Positions 1 to 8,476 are shown, numbered from the stretch's first letter. The stretch: 15,645 bases of DNA from JBPCOI01 sp051000395 (GCA_051000395.1 JBPCOI010000097.1:1-15645), one strand, 5' to 3'. Made by a program: numbers and translations. The notes: generated from the letters alone by a model not told the origin.

Positions 1-3000
1 ACTCGCCGGCGGTGGGCCGTTCGGAGGGGATGCACAGCACCGAGGTGGTGATCGCCGACAGCGCCGCGTAGACGTCGTGGCGCACCGCCGCGCGCGCGAG
101 GTTCGACCAGCGGTCATCACGCGGCAGCTTGGTGATCGCGGTGAGCATCTCGTCGACGTAGAACTGGTCCGACAGGGCGAAGTGCAGCTCGGCGATCTCG
201 GTGGCCGAGTGCTCGCTGGCGTTGGCGATCTCGACGACGTCGAGCAGCAGGAACGCGCTGAGCAGCTCGGCGAGGTTGATGGCCAGCTGTGAGGGCAGCC
301 CCAGGTCGACGAGCCGGCCCGCCTCGGCGTGGATGTCTGCCAGCTCCGCACCGCGCACCAGTTCGGTGATGCGCGGACCGAGTTCGTGCAGCGTCGGCGC
401 GAACCGTTCGACCTCCGAGGCCACGTCGGTGATCGGGAAGCGGACGTCGACGAACCAGCGGGTGGCCCGGTCGATCAGGCGGCGCATCTCCTGGTAGCCG
501 GAGTGCTGCGCGTCGGTGGGGACCTGGTTGTCCAGCGCCTCGATCGCCGTCCACAGCGCCTGCAACCCAAACACCTCGCGCACCACGCTGTACGCCCGGG
601 TGATCTCGGCGATGTCGGCGCCGGTCTCCTCGATGGCGCGGTGCACGAAGGTCGTCCCGCTGCGGTTGATCATGTCGTTCACGACGACGGTGGTGATGAT
701 CTCGCGATGCAGCGGGTGACCCGGCAGTTCGCCGGCGAAGCGCTCCGCGATCGACGGCGGGAAGTATCCGGCGAGCGCGCGCTGGAACCACGGCTCATCG
801 GGCAGCGTCGAGTCCTCGATGTGCCGGGTGAGCGTGATCTTGGAATACGCGGCGAGCACGGCGTTCTCCGGTGAGCACAGCCCCTGCCCGGCGGCCTCGC
901 GCTGCAGCAGTTCCTTGTCCGAGGGCAGGAACTCGATCTCGCGGTCCAGCTCGCCGGCCTGCTCGAGGGTCTGGATGAAGCGCTGGTGCACGCTGACCAG
1001 CGCCGGGTCGAGCTTGCGTGCCATGCCGAGCAGCACGTTCTGCTCGTAGTTGTCGCGCAGCACCAGCGCCGCGACGTCGTCGGTGACCGACGCGAGCAGG
1101 GCGTTGCGTTCCGCGCGTCCGATCGACCCGGAGGCGACCGAGCGGTCCAGCAGGATCTTCAGGTTGACCTCGTGGTCGGACGTGTCCACGCCCGCGGAGT
1201 TGTCGATCGCATCGGTGTTGATCCGTCCACCCCTGCGCGCGTACTCCACGCGGCCCAGCTGGGTGAAGCCGAGGTTGCCGCCCTCGCCGACCACCCGCAC
1301 GCGCAGGTCCGCGCCGTCGGCGCGCAACCCGTCGTTGGCCTTGTCCCCGGCGGCGCTCTGCGGCTCGGTCGAGGCCTTGACGTAGGTGCCGATGCCGCCG
1401 TTCCACAGCAGGTCGGCCGGCGCCAGCAAGATCGCGTGGATCAGCTGCGTCGGGGTTAGTCTCATGGTGCCGTCGGCTCCTCTCGCAGCAGCCGACGGGG
1501 TCAGGCCGAGCGCAGCCGCCACCTGCGGCGTCACCGGAATCGACTTGAGGGTGCGCGGGTACACGCCGCCACCAGCGGAGATCAACGTGGTGTCGTAGTC
1601 AGCCCAGCTGGAGCGGGGCAGGTCGAACAGCCGCCGGCGTTCCGCGTAGGAACTCGCCGGGTCCGGGTCGGGATCCAAGAAGATGTGGCGGTGGTCGAAG
1701 GCGGCCACCAGCCGGATGTGCTCGGACAGCAGCATTCCGTTGCCGAACACGTCGCCGGACATGTCGCCGATGCCGACGACCGTGATGTCCTGGCGCTGCG
1801 TGTCGACGCCCATCTCGCGGAAGTGGTACTTCACCGACTCCCACGCACCGCGCGCGGTGATGCCCATCGCCTTGTGGTCGTAGCCCACCGAACCGCCCGA
1901 GGCGAACGCGTCGCCGAGCCAGTACCCGTAGTCGGTCGCGATGCCGTTCGCGATGTCGCTGAACGTCGCCGTGCCCTTGTCGGCAGCGACCACCAGATAC
2001 GGGTCGTCGCCGTCGTAGCGACGCGTCTGCGGCGGCACGACGACGCGTTGCCCGCCGCGCCCGTCGTCGACGTAGTTGTCGGTGAGGTCGAGCAGGGAGG
2101 AGATGAAGATGCGGTAGCAGGCCACACCCTCGGCCAGCCAGGCGTCGCGGTCGGACGGGTCGGGCAGCTGCTTGGGGACGAAGCCGCCCTTCGATCCCGT
2201 CGGCACGATGACCGCGTTCTTCACCATCTGCGCCTTGACCAGGCCGAGGACCTCGGTGCGGAAGTCCTCGCGGCGGTCCGACCAGCGCAGGCCGCCGCGC
2301 GCGACCGCGCCGAAGCGCAGGTGCACGCCTTCCACCCGCGGGGAGTAGACCCAGATCTCGTACCGCGGCCGCGGCTCGGGCAGTTCGGCGTTCCGTCGCG
2401 GGTCGAGCTTGACGGCGAGTGCCGTGCGGCGATTTCCCCCGCCGGCTACGCCCTCACTGGCGGGGGGACCCCCAGACCCGCCGGCTACGCCCTCACTGGC
2501 GGGGGGACCCCCAGACCCGCCGGCTACGCCCCCACTGGCGATCTCGTCGGTGCGGTAGGCGTTCGTGCGCAGCGTCGCGAGGACCAGCCCGAGCATCGAG
2601 CGCAGGATGTGGTCCTGGTCCAGGCTCGCGACGTCGGCCAGCTGCGCGTCGATCGTCTCGAGCAGGGTGGCCTCGGCGCGGGCGGCGCCGGGCTCGTCGG
2701 CCCGGGCCGGATCGAAGCGGGATTCGAACAGTTCGACGATCGCCGCTGCGATACCCGCGTGTTCCTCCAGCGCCTGTTCGATATAGCCCTGACTGAACGT
2801 CGTGCCCGCCTGACGCAGGTACTTCGCGTAAGCACGCAGCACGTTCGCCTGCCACCACGTCATGCCGGTGCGCACCACCAGCGCGTTGAAACCGTCCTGC
2901 TCGATTTCCTCACGCCACAGCAGGCGCAGCGCATCGACGACCCGTTCGGAGCGCACGTCGTCGAAGTCCACCCCCGGCGGCAGGCGCAGGCCGAAATCGT

Positions 3001-4753
3001 AGATCCACACGTCCGGCGTGTCCGGGACCTGGATCTCGTACGGCCGCTCGTCGAGGACCTCGATGCCCATGCGCGTGAACAGCGGCAGAGCCCGGGCCAG
3101 GGACACGGCGCGGCCGGTGCGGAACACCTTGAGCCGGCGGTCGGCCTCGTCACCGGCCGCGGGCGTGTAGAGCTCAAAGGCCAGGCCGTCCTCGGGCGCA
3201 AGGGCGTCGAGGCGCTCCAGGTCGCGGGACGCAATCTCGGCCCAGAAGCCCTCCTTGTACGCCTCGGGCAGCGCCTGCTGGTAGCGGCGCAGCAGCAGCT
3301 CGCCGCGGTCGATGCCGTTGCGCGCCGTCAGCAGCTCCAGCACGTCGTCACTCCACCGGCGGGTGGCCTTCGCGACGTCCGCCTCGACGGCGGCGCGATC
3401 CGGTGAGCCCGGCTGGGTGCCGGGGCGCACCGCGATCAGGTACTGCATGCGGACCAGGTCCAGCTCGACGATGCGGTCGTCGCGGCCGATGATCTCGCCC
3501 GGCCAGTGCCCGCTGATGACCTGCGTGACGCGGCGGCGGATCTCCGGACCGAATCGCTCGGCCGGGAAGTAGACGAGGACGCTGACGAAGTCGCGGTTCA
3601 GGTGGATCCGGGCGAACACCCCGACGGTGCCGTGCTCGGCGCGGTCGACGACCAGCTGGGCCAGGCGCAGCAGGTCGCTGGCCGGCGCCTCGAGCAGCTC
3701 GTCGCGGGGCAGGGTGCGCAGCGCGGCGAGTAGCCGGCGCCCGGTGTGGCTGTCGGCGCGCACTCCGGAGCGCAGCAGGATCTCGGCGATACGTCGCCGC
3801 ACCATGGGCACCCGCCCGACGATGCCGTCCTCGACCTGCGCGATCAGGCCGAGGAAGACGTGGATCATCTGCTTGCCGCCGCCGTGACCCGCGGCGGGCG
3901 TGACCACGGTGACGCAGTCGTAGCGCACCGAGCGCCGGACTGTAGAGACCAGCGGCGACTTGAAGATCACCAGCGGGGCGCCGCTGCGGAAGGCCGGAAG
4001 CAGCTCGAGCGGCGAGACGCGCGCCGCGCCGCGCAGCACGCCCTGCGCGTCGTCCGCGCGCGCGCGTCCCATCGGGTTGGCCAGCTCGTTGGCCGAGTAC
4101 GCGGCGTGACCGAGCAGCATGTAGTTGCCGTCGGCCAGCCAGCGCAGGAGCGCGCCCGCCTCCACGCTGGTCTCGCGGTCGAACTCGCCGGGCTCGGCGA
4201 TCAGCTGGTCGGCCAGCTCCCGGATGAGCTGGTACATCCCGGGCGCGTCCGCCACGGCATGGTGGACGTCGGCGAGCACGCGGCGCAGATCGAGCGCCAG
4301 CGCCTCATGATCGGCGGCGGGCACGGCGTCGAGTTCGATGTGCATCCACGACTCGACGATCGCGCCCGGGGGCACGTCGGCGTTGTCGTCGATGTCGACG
4401 ACGCGTACCAGCCGGCCCGCCGCGTCGCGCTCCACGACGAGCTGCGGGTGCAGCACGCGCTCGGCGGGCCGTCCGCCCCTCGTCAGCTCGGCGCGCAACG
4501 AGTCGACCAGGAACGCGGTGTCGGACGTCACGACGTCGACCACCGTCGTGTCGGCGTCGGAGTCGAAGACGCGAAGCAGCGTCTGGCCGGTCTCACGCAC
4601 CGCGCCGAAGTCCAGATTGCTCGCGCCGAGCGCGGTGAGCGCCGCGTCGTCGCGCCCGGGCAGCTGGCTGGCCGCATGCGCCAGGTACCGGCGGGCGAAG
4701 ACGTCGGTGTCGACGCGGCTGGACGGATCGATACCCGAGCGGGTGCCGGTCAT
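1..4753 (-). CDS. gdh: NAD-specific glutamate dehydrogenase, large (~180 kDa) type, C-terminus cut by window edge
   Basis: Oxidative deamination of glutamate to 2-oxoglutarate and ammonia with NAD, in the cytoplasm. The frame is open from the ATG at 4753 to the left edge (1584 codons). I translated both ends and many internal blocks and found no frameshift. The start is supported by GAGGTGA six bases upstream (4760-4766). The first ~700 residues form the ACT-like and helical regulatory part (early motif TGQTLLRVFDSDADTTVV). The catalytic core follows: GGLRWSDRREDFRTEVLGL near residues 817-835, with lysines in VKAQMVKN and GSKGGF; VAADKGTATFSDIAN; GYDHKAMGITARGAW; and the nucleotide-binding stretch VVGIGDMSGDVFGNG near 989-1003. 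Family members have ~1600 residues, so probably only a few dozen are missing. Mycobacterial homologues are inhibited by the FHA protein GarA; that is family knowledge and is not visible here. Residues ~739-771 hold a Gly/Pro/Ala repeat, described separately. It is divergent from the malic enzyme gene. Confidence 0.95.
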   Translation of the reverse strand, partial: MTGTRSGIDPSSRVDTDVFARRYLAHAASQLPGRDDAALTALGASNLDFGAVRETGQTLLRVFDSDADTTVVDVVTSDTAFLVDSLRAELTRGGRPAERVLHPQLVVERDAAGRLVRVVDIDDNADVPPGAIVESWMHIELDAVPAADHEALALDLRRVLADVHHAVADAPGMYQLIRELADQLIAEPGEFDRETSVEAGALLRWLADGNYMLLGHAAYSANELANPMGRARADDAQGVLRGAARVSPLELLPAFRSGAPLVIFKSPLVSTVRRSVRYDCVTVVTPAAGHGGGKQMIHVFLGLIAQVEDGIVGRVPMVRRRIAEILLRSGVRADSHTGRRLLAALRTLPRDELLEAPASDLLRLAQLVVDRAEHGTVGVFARIHLNRDFVSVLVYFPAERFGPEIRRRVTQVISGHWPGEIIGRDDRIVELDLVRMQYLIAVRPGTQPGSPDRAAVEADVAKATRRWSDDVLELLTARNGIDRGELLLRRYQQALPEAYKEGFWAEIASRDLERLDALAPEDGLAFELYTPAAGDEADRRLKVFRTGRAVSLARALPLFTRMGIEVLDERPYEIQVPDTPDVWIYDFGLRLPPGVDFDDVRSERVVDALRLLWREEIEQDGFNALVVRTGMTWWQANVLRAYAKYLRQAGTTFSQGYIEQALEEHAGIAAAIVELFESRFDPARADEPGAARAEATLLETIDAQLADVASLDQDHILRSMLGLVLATLRTNAYRTDEIASGGVAGGSGGPPASEGVAGGSGGPPASEGVAGGGNRRTALAVKLDPRRNAELPEPRPRYEIWVYSPRVEGVHLRFGAVARGGLRWSDRREDFRTEVLGLVKAQMVKNAVIVPTGSKGGFVPKQLPDPSDRDAWLAEGVACYRIFISSLLDLTDNYVDDGRGGQRVVVPPQTRRYDGDDPYLVVAADKGTATFSDIANGIATDYGYWLGDAFASGGSVGYDHKAMGITARGAWESVKYHFREMGVDTQRQDITVVGIGDMSGDVFGNGMLLSEHIRLVAAFDHRHIFLDPDPDPASSYAERRRLFDLPRSSWADYDTTLISAGGGVYPRTLKSIPVTPQVAAALGLTPSAAARGADGTMRLTPTQLIHAILLAPADLLWNGGIGTYVKASTEPQSAAGDKANDGLRADGADLRVRVVGEGGNLGFTQLGRVEYARRGGRINTDAIDNSAGVDTSDHEVNLKILLDRSVASGSIGRAERNALLASVTDDVAALVLRDNYEQNVLLGMARKLDPALVSVHQRFIQTLEQAGELDREIEFLPSDKELLQREAAGQGLCSPENAVLAAYSKITLTRHIEDSTLPDEPWFQRALAGYFPPSIAERFAGELPGHPLHREIITTVVVNDMINRSGTTFVHRAIEETGADIAEITRAYSVVREVFGLQALWTAIEALDNQVPTDAQHSGYQEMRRLIDRATRWFVDVRFPITDVASEVERFAPTLHELGPRITELVRGAELADIHAEAGRLVDLGLPSQLAINLAELLSAFLLLDVVEIANASEHSATEIAELHFALSDQFYVDEMLTAITKLPRDDRWSNLARAAVRHDVYAALSAITTSVLCIPSERPTAGE
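2441..2540. repeat. In-frame 39-bp tandem repeat, ~2.5 copies, inside gdh
   Basis: Copy 1 is 2441-2479 and copy 2 is 2480-2518; the two are identical. A partial third copy, 2519-2540, has one mismatch. The period of 39 is exactly 13 codons, so the gdh frame is kept, and each unit encodes GSGGPPASEGVAG. Each unit holds the palindromes GCCGGC and GGGGGACCCCC. Flanking gdh sequence (ALRTNAYRTDEI before, ALAVKLD after) looks normal for the family. The unit uses codons that are unusual for this genome (TCT, AGT, GTA, GGT, GGG, CCC). I infer an inserted and duplicated palindromic element tolerated in a linker before the catalytic domain. Confidence 0.9.
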
Positions 4754-4828
4754 GGCTGGTCACCTCGTTGTGACGTGCGCGTAGGACGTACACCGATCAT
4801 CCTTCCACTGACGTGCGCCCCACGCGAC

Positions 4829-4853
4829 GGGCCCGCCGCGCCGCTGCGGGCCC
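4829..4853 (+). promoter_or_regulatory. 8-bp GC hairpin in the malic enzyme leader
   Basis: GGGCCCGC (4829-4836) and GCGGGCCC (4846-4853) form a perfect 8-bp inverted repeat with a 9-base loop. It ends 18 bases before the malic enzyme ATG. No clear Shine-Dalgarno follows it; the nearest purine run is GGGTG at 4854-4858. It could modulate translation or early termination of the malic enzyme message, or simply be a GC-rich structure. I found no convincing -35/-10 pair in the 118-base divergent spacer (4754-4871). Confidence 0.4.
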
Positions 4854-4871
4854 GGGTGCCACCATTGCGCC

Positions 4872-6293
4872 ATGGCCCTGCCCGACCCGGCTCGTCCCCG
4901 CCCGTTGCCCACGAGCGCCTCCTACGCGATCACGGTGCGGCTCTACGCCGATCCGTCGGCTGCGGTCGTCGGCATGCTCGCGACGGCAGTCGGCGCGGCG
5001 GGCGGGCTGGTGACCGCCATCGACGTCAGCGAGTCCCGCGCGGACCGGATCACGGTGGACGTCACCTGCTCGGCGGTCGACGGCGACCACGCCGGCGAGA
5101 TCGTCGAGGCACTGCGCGCGGTCGCCGGCGTGACGGTGCACCGCGTCTCGGACCGCACGTTCCTGCTGCACCTGGGCGGCAAGATCAGCGTCGAGTCCAA
5201 GGTGCCGCTCAAGACGCGCGATGACCTGTCGATGGCGTACACGCCGGGGGTCGGGCGCGTCTCGCTCGCGCTGGCCGCTCACCCGGAGGACGTCGCGAAG
5301 CTGACGATCAAGGGAAACTGCGTCGCCGTCGTGACGGACGGCTCGGCGGTGCTGGGACTCGGCAACATCGGGCCGGGCGCTGCGCTGCCAGTGATGGAGG
5401 GCAAGGCCGCGTTGTTCAAGCGCTTCGCGGGCATCGACGCGTGGCCGATCTGCCTGGACACCCAGGACACCGAAGAGATCGTGCGCATCGTCCGCGGAAT
5501 CTCACCGGGCTTCGGCGGCATCAACCTCGAGGACATCTCCGCGCCCCGCTGCTTCGAGGTCGAGCGCAGGTTGCGCGCAGAGCTCGACATCCCGGTCTTC
5601 CACGACGACCAGCACGGGACGGCGATCGTCGTGCTCGCAGCGCTGACGAACGCGCTGCGCTGCGTGCACAAGACGTTGCCCTCCGCGCGGGTGGTGGTGG
5701 CCGGCGGGGGAGCTGCCGGAACGGCCGTCGTCACCCTGCTGCTTGCCGCCGGTGCGCGGCAGGTGCTGGTCTGGGACCGCGAGGGCATCCTGTCGCCGCA
5801 CGACACGTCCCTGAACCCGGCGAAGGCCACCCTCGCGGAGAAGACCAACGCCGCCGGCGTCACCGGCGACCTGCACGACGCGCTGCGCGGCGCGGACGTG
5901 TTCATCGGGGTGTCGGCCCCCAACGTCCTCGCGGCGCAGTGGCTTACCGACATGGCACCGGAGCCTGTCGTGTTCGCGCTGGCCAACCCCGATCCCGAGG
6001 TCGACGTCGACGCGGCGCAACACTTCGCCGCGGTCCTCGCGACGGGACGCAGCGACTATCCCAACCAGATCAACAACGTGCTGGCGTTCCCGGGCGTGTT
6101 CCGCGGGCTGCTCGACGCGCAGGCCCGCGAGGTGACGACCACGATGCTGCTCGGCGCGGCGTCCGCCCTGGCCGCGTGCGTCAGCGACGAGCAGCTCAAC
6201 GCGACCTACATCGTGCCGTCCGTCTTCGACCCGAACGTCACGACGGCGGTCGCCACCGCGGTGGCCACGGCCGTGCGCGCGGCGCCTGCCTGA
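4872..6293 (+). CDS. NAD(P)-dependent malic enzyme with N-terminal ACT domain
   Basis: Oxidative decarboxylation of malate to pyruvate with reduction of NAD(P), in the cytoplasm (473 residues). Residues ~17-100 read as an ACT-type regulatory domain, which in related enzymes binds a small effector. The malic enzyme domain then follows. SMAYTPGVG (120-128) carries the catalytic Tyr123. MEGKAALFKRFAGIDAWP carries the conserved Lys178. NLEDISAPRCFEVE (218-231) and FHDDQHGTA (243-251) supply the metal-binding acidic residues. GGGAAGTA (278-285) is the nucleotide-binding loop. ANPDPEV and SDYPNQINNVLAFPG (394-408) complete the substrate site. Length fits the short bacterial class without a phosphotransacetylase domain. 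The ATG start gives a natural N-terminus, although its ribosome-binding site is weak. NAD versus NADP preference cannot be read from the sequence. It is divergent from gdh and followed three bases after its stop by a long palindrome. Confidence 0.95.
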   Translation: MALPDPARPRPLPTSASYAITVRLYADPSAAVVGMLATAVGAAGGLVTAIDVSESRADRITVDVTCSAVDGDHAGEIVEALRAVAGVTVHRVSDRTFLLHLGGKISVESKVPLKTRDDLSMAYTPGVGRVSLALAAHPEDVAKLTIKGNCVAVVTDGSAVLGLGNIGPGAALPVMEGKAALFKRFAGIDAWPICLDTQDTEEIVRIVRGISPGFGGINLEDISAPRCFEVERRLRAELDIPVFHDDQHGTAIVVLAALTNALRCVHKTLPSARVVVAGGGAAGTAVVTLLLAAGARQVLVWDREGILSPHDTSLNPAKATLAEKTNAAGVTGDLHDALRGADVFIGVSAPNVLAAQWLTDMAPEPVVFALANPDPEVDVDAAQHFAAVLATGRSDYPNQINNVLAFPGVFRGLLDAQAREVTTTMLLGAASALAACVSDEQLNATYIVPSVFDPNVTTAVATAVATAVRAAPA

Positions 6294-6295
6294 AC

Positions 6296-6341
6296 CGATC
6301 GGGCAACGTCCGCACCGCAGGTGCCGAACGTTGCACGATCG
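6296..6341. repeat. Palindromic element A, likely terminator of the malic enzyme gene
   Basis: Outer arms CGATCGGGCAACGT (6296-6309) and ACGTTGCACGATCG (6328-6341) are complementary at 13 of 14 positions. Nested inside is a second perfect stem, GCACC-GCA-GGTGC (6312-6324). It begins three bases after the malic enzyme stop, which suits a bidirectional terminator without a T-tract. Its outer arms closely match element B at 7325-7373, so it may belong to a dispersed repeat family. Confidence 0.75.
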
Positions 6342-6432
6342 TGGCCCGGGCGCGGAACCGTCTGCCCAGCCCAGCCCGTCCATCCGGTCGAGACCACGGA
6401 TACAACGCCGGGTCGGACGACGGGAGTGGGCG

Positions 6433-7317
6433 ATGAGACGGACCTGGGTGGCCGCGCTGGCCGGGATACTGCTGCTGACTGTCGCGCTGGCCGGGTGTAG
6501 CGGCTCGTCGAAGAGCAACGCGTCCGGCGGGGTCGCCGCGGGCGCTCCCGGTGCAGCGTCGGCAGCGCGCCCGGGCGACGCGCGCGCACCAGTGGACACC
6601 GCGGCCGCGGATGTGCAGCCCCGCTCGCTCATCCGCACGGCGCAGCTGCAGGTGCAGGTGCGCGACGTCACGGCCGCGGCGAACAGCGCGCTCGGGATCG
6701 TCGGGGCCGCGGGCGGGTCGGCGGATTCCGATGATCGCACCGGCGGGCCGTCCCCCTCCGCGGAGCTGGCGCTACGGGTGCCGCCAGCGAAGCTGACGTC
6801 CACCATCGAGCGCCTCGCCGCGCTCGGAACGGAGACCTCCCAGCAATCGAGCACCCGCGACGTGACCGGACAGGTGGCCGACGTGAGCTCGCGGGCGGCG
6901 AGCGCGCAGGCCAGCATCGCGCGGCTGCGCACGCTGTTCGCCCGGGCAACCAAGGTCAGCGACATCATCGCGATCGAGGACGAGCTGGCTCAGCGCGAGG
7001 CCGACCTGGAGTCGTTGCAAGCGCAGCAGCGGGCGCTGGATTCGCAGACGGTGATGGCGACGGTGACCCTGTATCTGACCAGGCTCGCCGCGCCGGCTCG
7101 CGCGAAGCACCACGCCGCCACGGGATTCCTCGGCGGCCTCGCGGCCGGCTGGCGGGCGTTCACCGGCACGGCCGCCGCCTGCGCGACAGCCGTCGGCGCC
7201 GCGCTGCCGTTCCTGGTGCTGCTCGCGCTCCTGGGCGGCGCGGGAGGCTACGGGTACCGCCGGTCGCGCGCAGCGAGTGGGCCGCCGGCACCGAACGCGC
7301 CCGCCGATTCGGCCTGA
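6433..7317 (+). CDS. DUF4349 domain membrane lipoprotein
   Basis: Predicted cell-envelope lipoprotein of 294 residues; its molecular function is unknown. The ATG at 6433 is chosen because GGGAG lies seven bases upstream and because it opens directly into a signal peptide: MRRTW, a hydrophobic stretch, then the lipobox LAGC with the lipidated Cys22. A low-complexity Ala/Gly/Ser linker (~23-62) follows. The DUF4349 domain runs from about RSLIRTAQLQVQV (64-76) to TVTLYL (210-215). Within it, residues ~155-205 look like a coiled coil (RAASAQASIARLRTLF, then EDELAQREADLESLQAQQ). A transmembrane helix lies at ~246-274 (LPFLVLLALLGGAGG), followed by a short basic tail. The combined lipid anchor and C-terminal helix is typical of this family. 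The gene stands alone between two palindromes (6296-6341 and 7325-7373), so it is probably monocistronic. An in-frame start at 6331 would add 34 residues and bury the signal peptide, so I rejected it. Confidence 0.87.
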   Translation: MRRTWVAALAGILLLTVALAGCSGSSKSNASGGVAAGAPGAASAARPGDARAPVDTAAADVQPRSLIRTAQLQVQVRDVTAAANSALGIVGAAGGSADSDDRTGGPSPSAELALRVPPAKLTSTIERLAALGTETSQQSSTRDVTGQVADVSSRAASAQASIARLRTLFARATKVSDIIAIEDELAQREADLESLQAQQRALDSQTVMATVTLYLTRLAAPARAKHHAATGFLGGLAAGWRAFTGTAAACATAVGAALPFLVLLALLGGAGGYGYRRSRAASGPPAPNAPADSA

Positions 7318-7324
7318 CCCCGCC

Positions 7325-7373
7325 CGATTGTGCAACGTACGCCGCCGCCACAGCGGTAAATGTTGCACAATCG
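7325..7373. repeat. Palindromic element B, likely bidirectional terminator
   Basis: CGATTGTGCAAC (7325-7336) and GTTGCACAATCG (7362-7373) form a perfect 12-bp inverted repeat. Inside is a smaller stem, CCGC-CACA-GCGG. It lies between the convergent ends of the DUF4349 gene (stop at 7317) and pat (stop at 7400), where a shared terminator is expected. The arms match element A apart from one or two bases, while the loops differ. Confidence 0.75.
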
Positions 7374-7399
7374 CAGTCGGCAAGGCGAAGGCGCTCGCG

Positions 7400-8476
7400 T
7401 CAGCGCGGATCGAGCGCCGAGGGTGCCAGGGCCCGCGCCGCGTCGAGGAATCGGTCGTTCTCCTCGGCGTTGCTGATCGTCACGCGGACGCCGTGCCCGG
7501 CGAACGCGCGCACGATCACCTGGCGCGCTTCGCACTGCGCGGCCCACTGCGCGGCCGCTTCGCCGAGGGGCAGCCAGACGAAGTTGGCCTGCGACGGCAC
7601 GACCTCGTAGCCCACCGCGAGCAGCGAGTCGCGCACGCGCGCACGCTCCGCGACGATCTCGGCAACGCGTCCCATCAGCTGGGCTTCTGCGGCGGGTTCG
7701 AGGCAGGCCAGCGCCGCCTGCTGACCCACGCTGCTGACCGCGAAGGGCACCTGGGTCTGGCGCAACGCGGCCGCGATCGCCGGATCGGCGGCCAGCGCGT
7801 ACCCGACCCGCAGCCCGGCCAGGCCGTAGGCCTTGGAGAAGGTCCGTAGCACCACCACGTTCGGGTACTCGTCCAGCAGCCTGCGGCCGTCCGGGACGGA
7901 CGGGTCGCTGACGAACTCGCGGTACGCCTCGTCCAGCGCGACGACGACCTGCTCGGGCACGCGCCGCAGGAACGCGAGGAGTTCCGCCCGGCGCACGGCG
8001 GTCCCGGTGGGGTTGTTCGGGTTGCAGACGAAGATCAGCCTGGTCTTGCTGGTGACGCGCTCGGCCATCGCGTCGAGGTCGTGCGCGTAGTCGCGCAGCG
8101 GCACCTGGACCGAGGACGCCCCGCTGACGGCGGCAATGATCGGGTACGCCTCGAACGAGCGCCACGCGTAGAGCACCTCGTCGTCGGCGTCGGCGACGGC
8201 CTGCACGAGCTGCGTGCACAGCGACACCGACCCGCAGCCCACGGCGATGCGCTCGGGGGCGAGGCCGAGCTTCGCGGCGAGCGCCTGCGTCAGCTCGCTC
8301 GACGTATTGTCCGGGTAGCGGTTCGCGCCGCGCGCAGCGGCGCCGATGCGCTCGAGGACGTGCGGCAACGGCGGGTAGGGCGTCTCGTTGCTGGCCAGCT
8401 TGGTCGACCCCGGCACCGTTCGTCCCGGGACGTAGGCAGGCAGCGTCGACAGCACCGGCCGCAGGTTCACCGTCAC
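7400..8476 (-). CDS. pat: Aromatic amino acid aminotransferase (HisC/Pat family, PLP-dependent)
   Basis: Transaminates phenylpyruvate and 4-hydroxyphenylpyruvate to Phe and Tyr, or the reverse. It is a cytoplasmic fold-type I PLP enzyme of 358 residues. KLASNETPYPPLP lies near the N-terminus, followed by NRYPDN and GCGSVSLC (the phosphate-binding region). CNPNNPTGT (151-159), LDEAYREF (181-188) and RTFSKAYGLAGLRVGYA (211-227) follow, with Lys215 as the Schiff-base lysine. Arg331 in GVRVTI is the expected carboxylate-binding arginine. The combination of WRSFEAYP and GCGSVSLC resembles mycobacterial Pat (recalled as Rv3772) more than biosynthetic HisC, and the pheA and hpd neighbours support aromatic substrates. 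The open frame extends to a GTG at 8485, but AGGAGG at 8486-8491 abuts that codon. The GTG at 8476, nine bases from the AGGAGG, gives MTVNLRPVLSTLPAYVPG, which aligns with the family start. A side role in histidine synthesis cannot be excluded. Confidence 0.88.
   Translation of the reverse strand: MTVNLRPVLSTLPAYVPGRTVPGSTKLASNETPYPPLPHVLERIGAAARGANRYPDNTSSELTQALAAKLGLAPERIAVGCGSVSLCTQLVQAVADADDEVLYAWRSFEAYPIIAAVSGASSVQVPLRDYAHDLDAMAERVTSKTRLIFVCNPNNPTGTAVRRAELLAFLRRVPEQVVVALDEAYREFVSDPSVPDGRRLLDEYPNVVVLRTFSKAYGLAGLRVGYALAADPAIAAALRQTQVPFAVSSVGQQAALACLEPAAEAQLMGRVAEIVAERARVRDSLLAVGYEVVPSQANFVWLPLGEAAAQWAAQCEARQVIVRAFAGHGVRVTISNAEENDRFLDAARALAPSALDPR

Noticed and set aside
1450..1500. Possible stop or frameshift in gdh near 1460
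   Set aside because: Codon-by-codon reading gives an uninterrupted PSAAARGADGTMRLTPTQLI, matching the family's variable loop before the NGGIGTYVK motif.
2441..2540. CRISPR-like array
   Set aside because: The units are directly contiguous with no spacers and lie inside a coding frame.
1685..3406. Long plus-strand open frame (573 codons) antisense to gdh
   Set aside because: The minus strand here encodes conserved glutamate dehydrogenase motifs throughout. The plus product is Arg/Val/Asp-rich with no recognisable domain, as expected for a mirror frame in high-GC DNA.
3746..5224. Long plus-strand open frame overlapping gdh and the malic enzyme start
   Set aside because: It crosses two real genes and their spacer in different frames, and its product is low-complexity and Arg-rich.
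5502..6968. 488-codon minus-strand frame antisense to the malic enzyme and DUF4349 genes
   Set aside because: It spans the palindrome and two well-supported plus genes. Its translation has no family resemblance.
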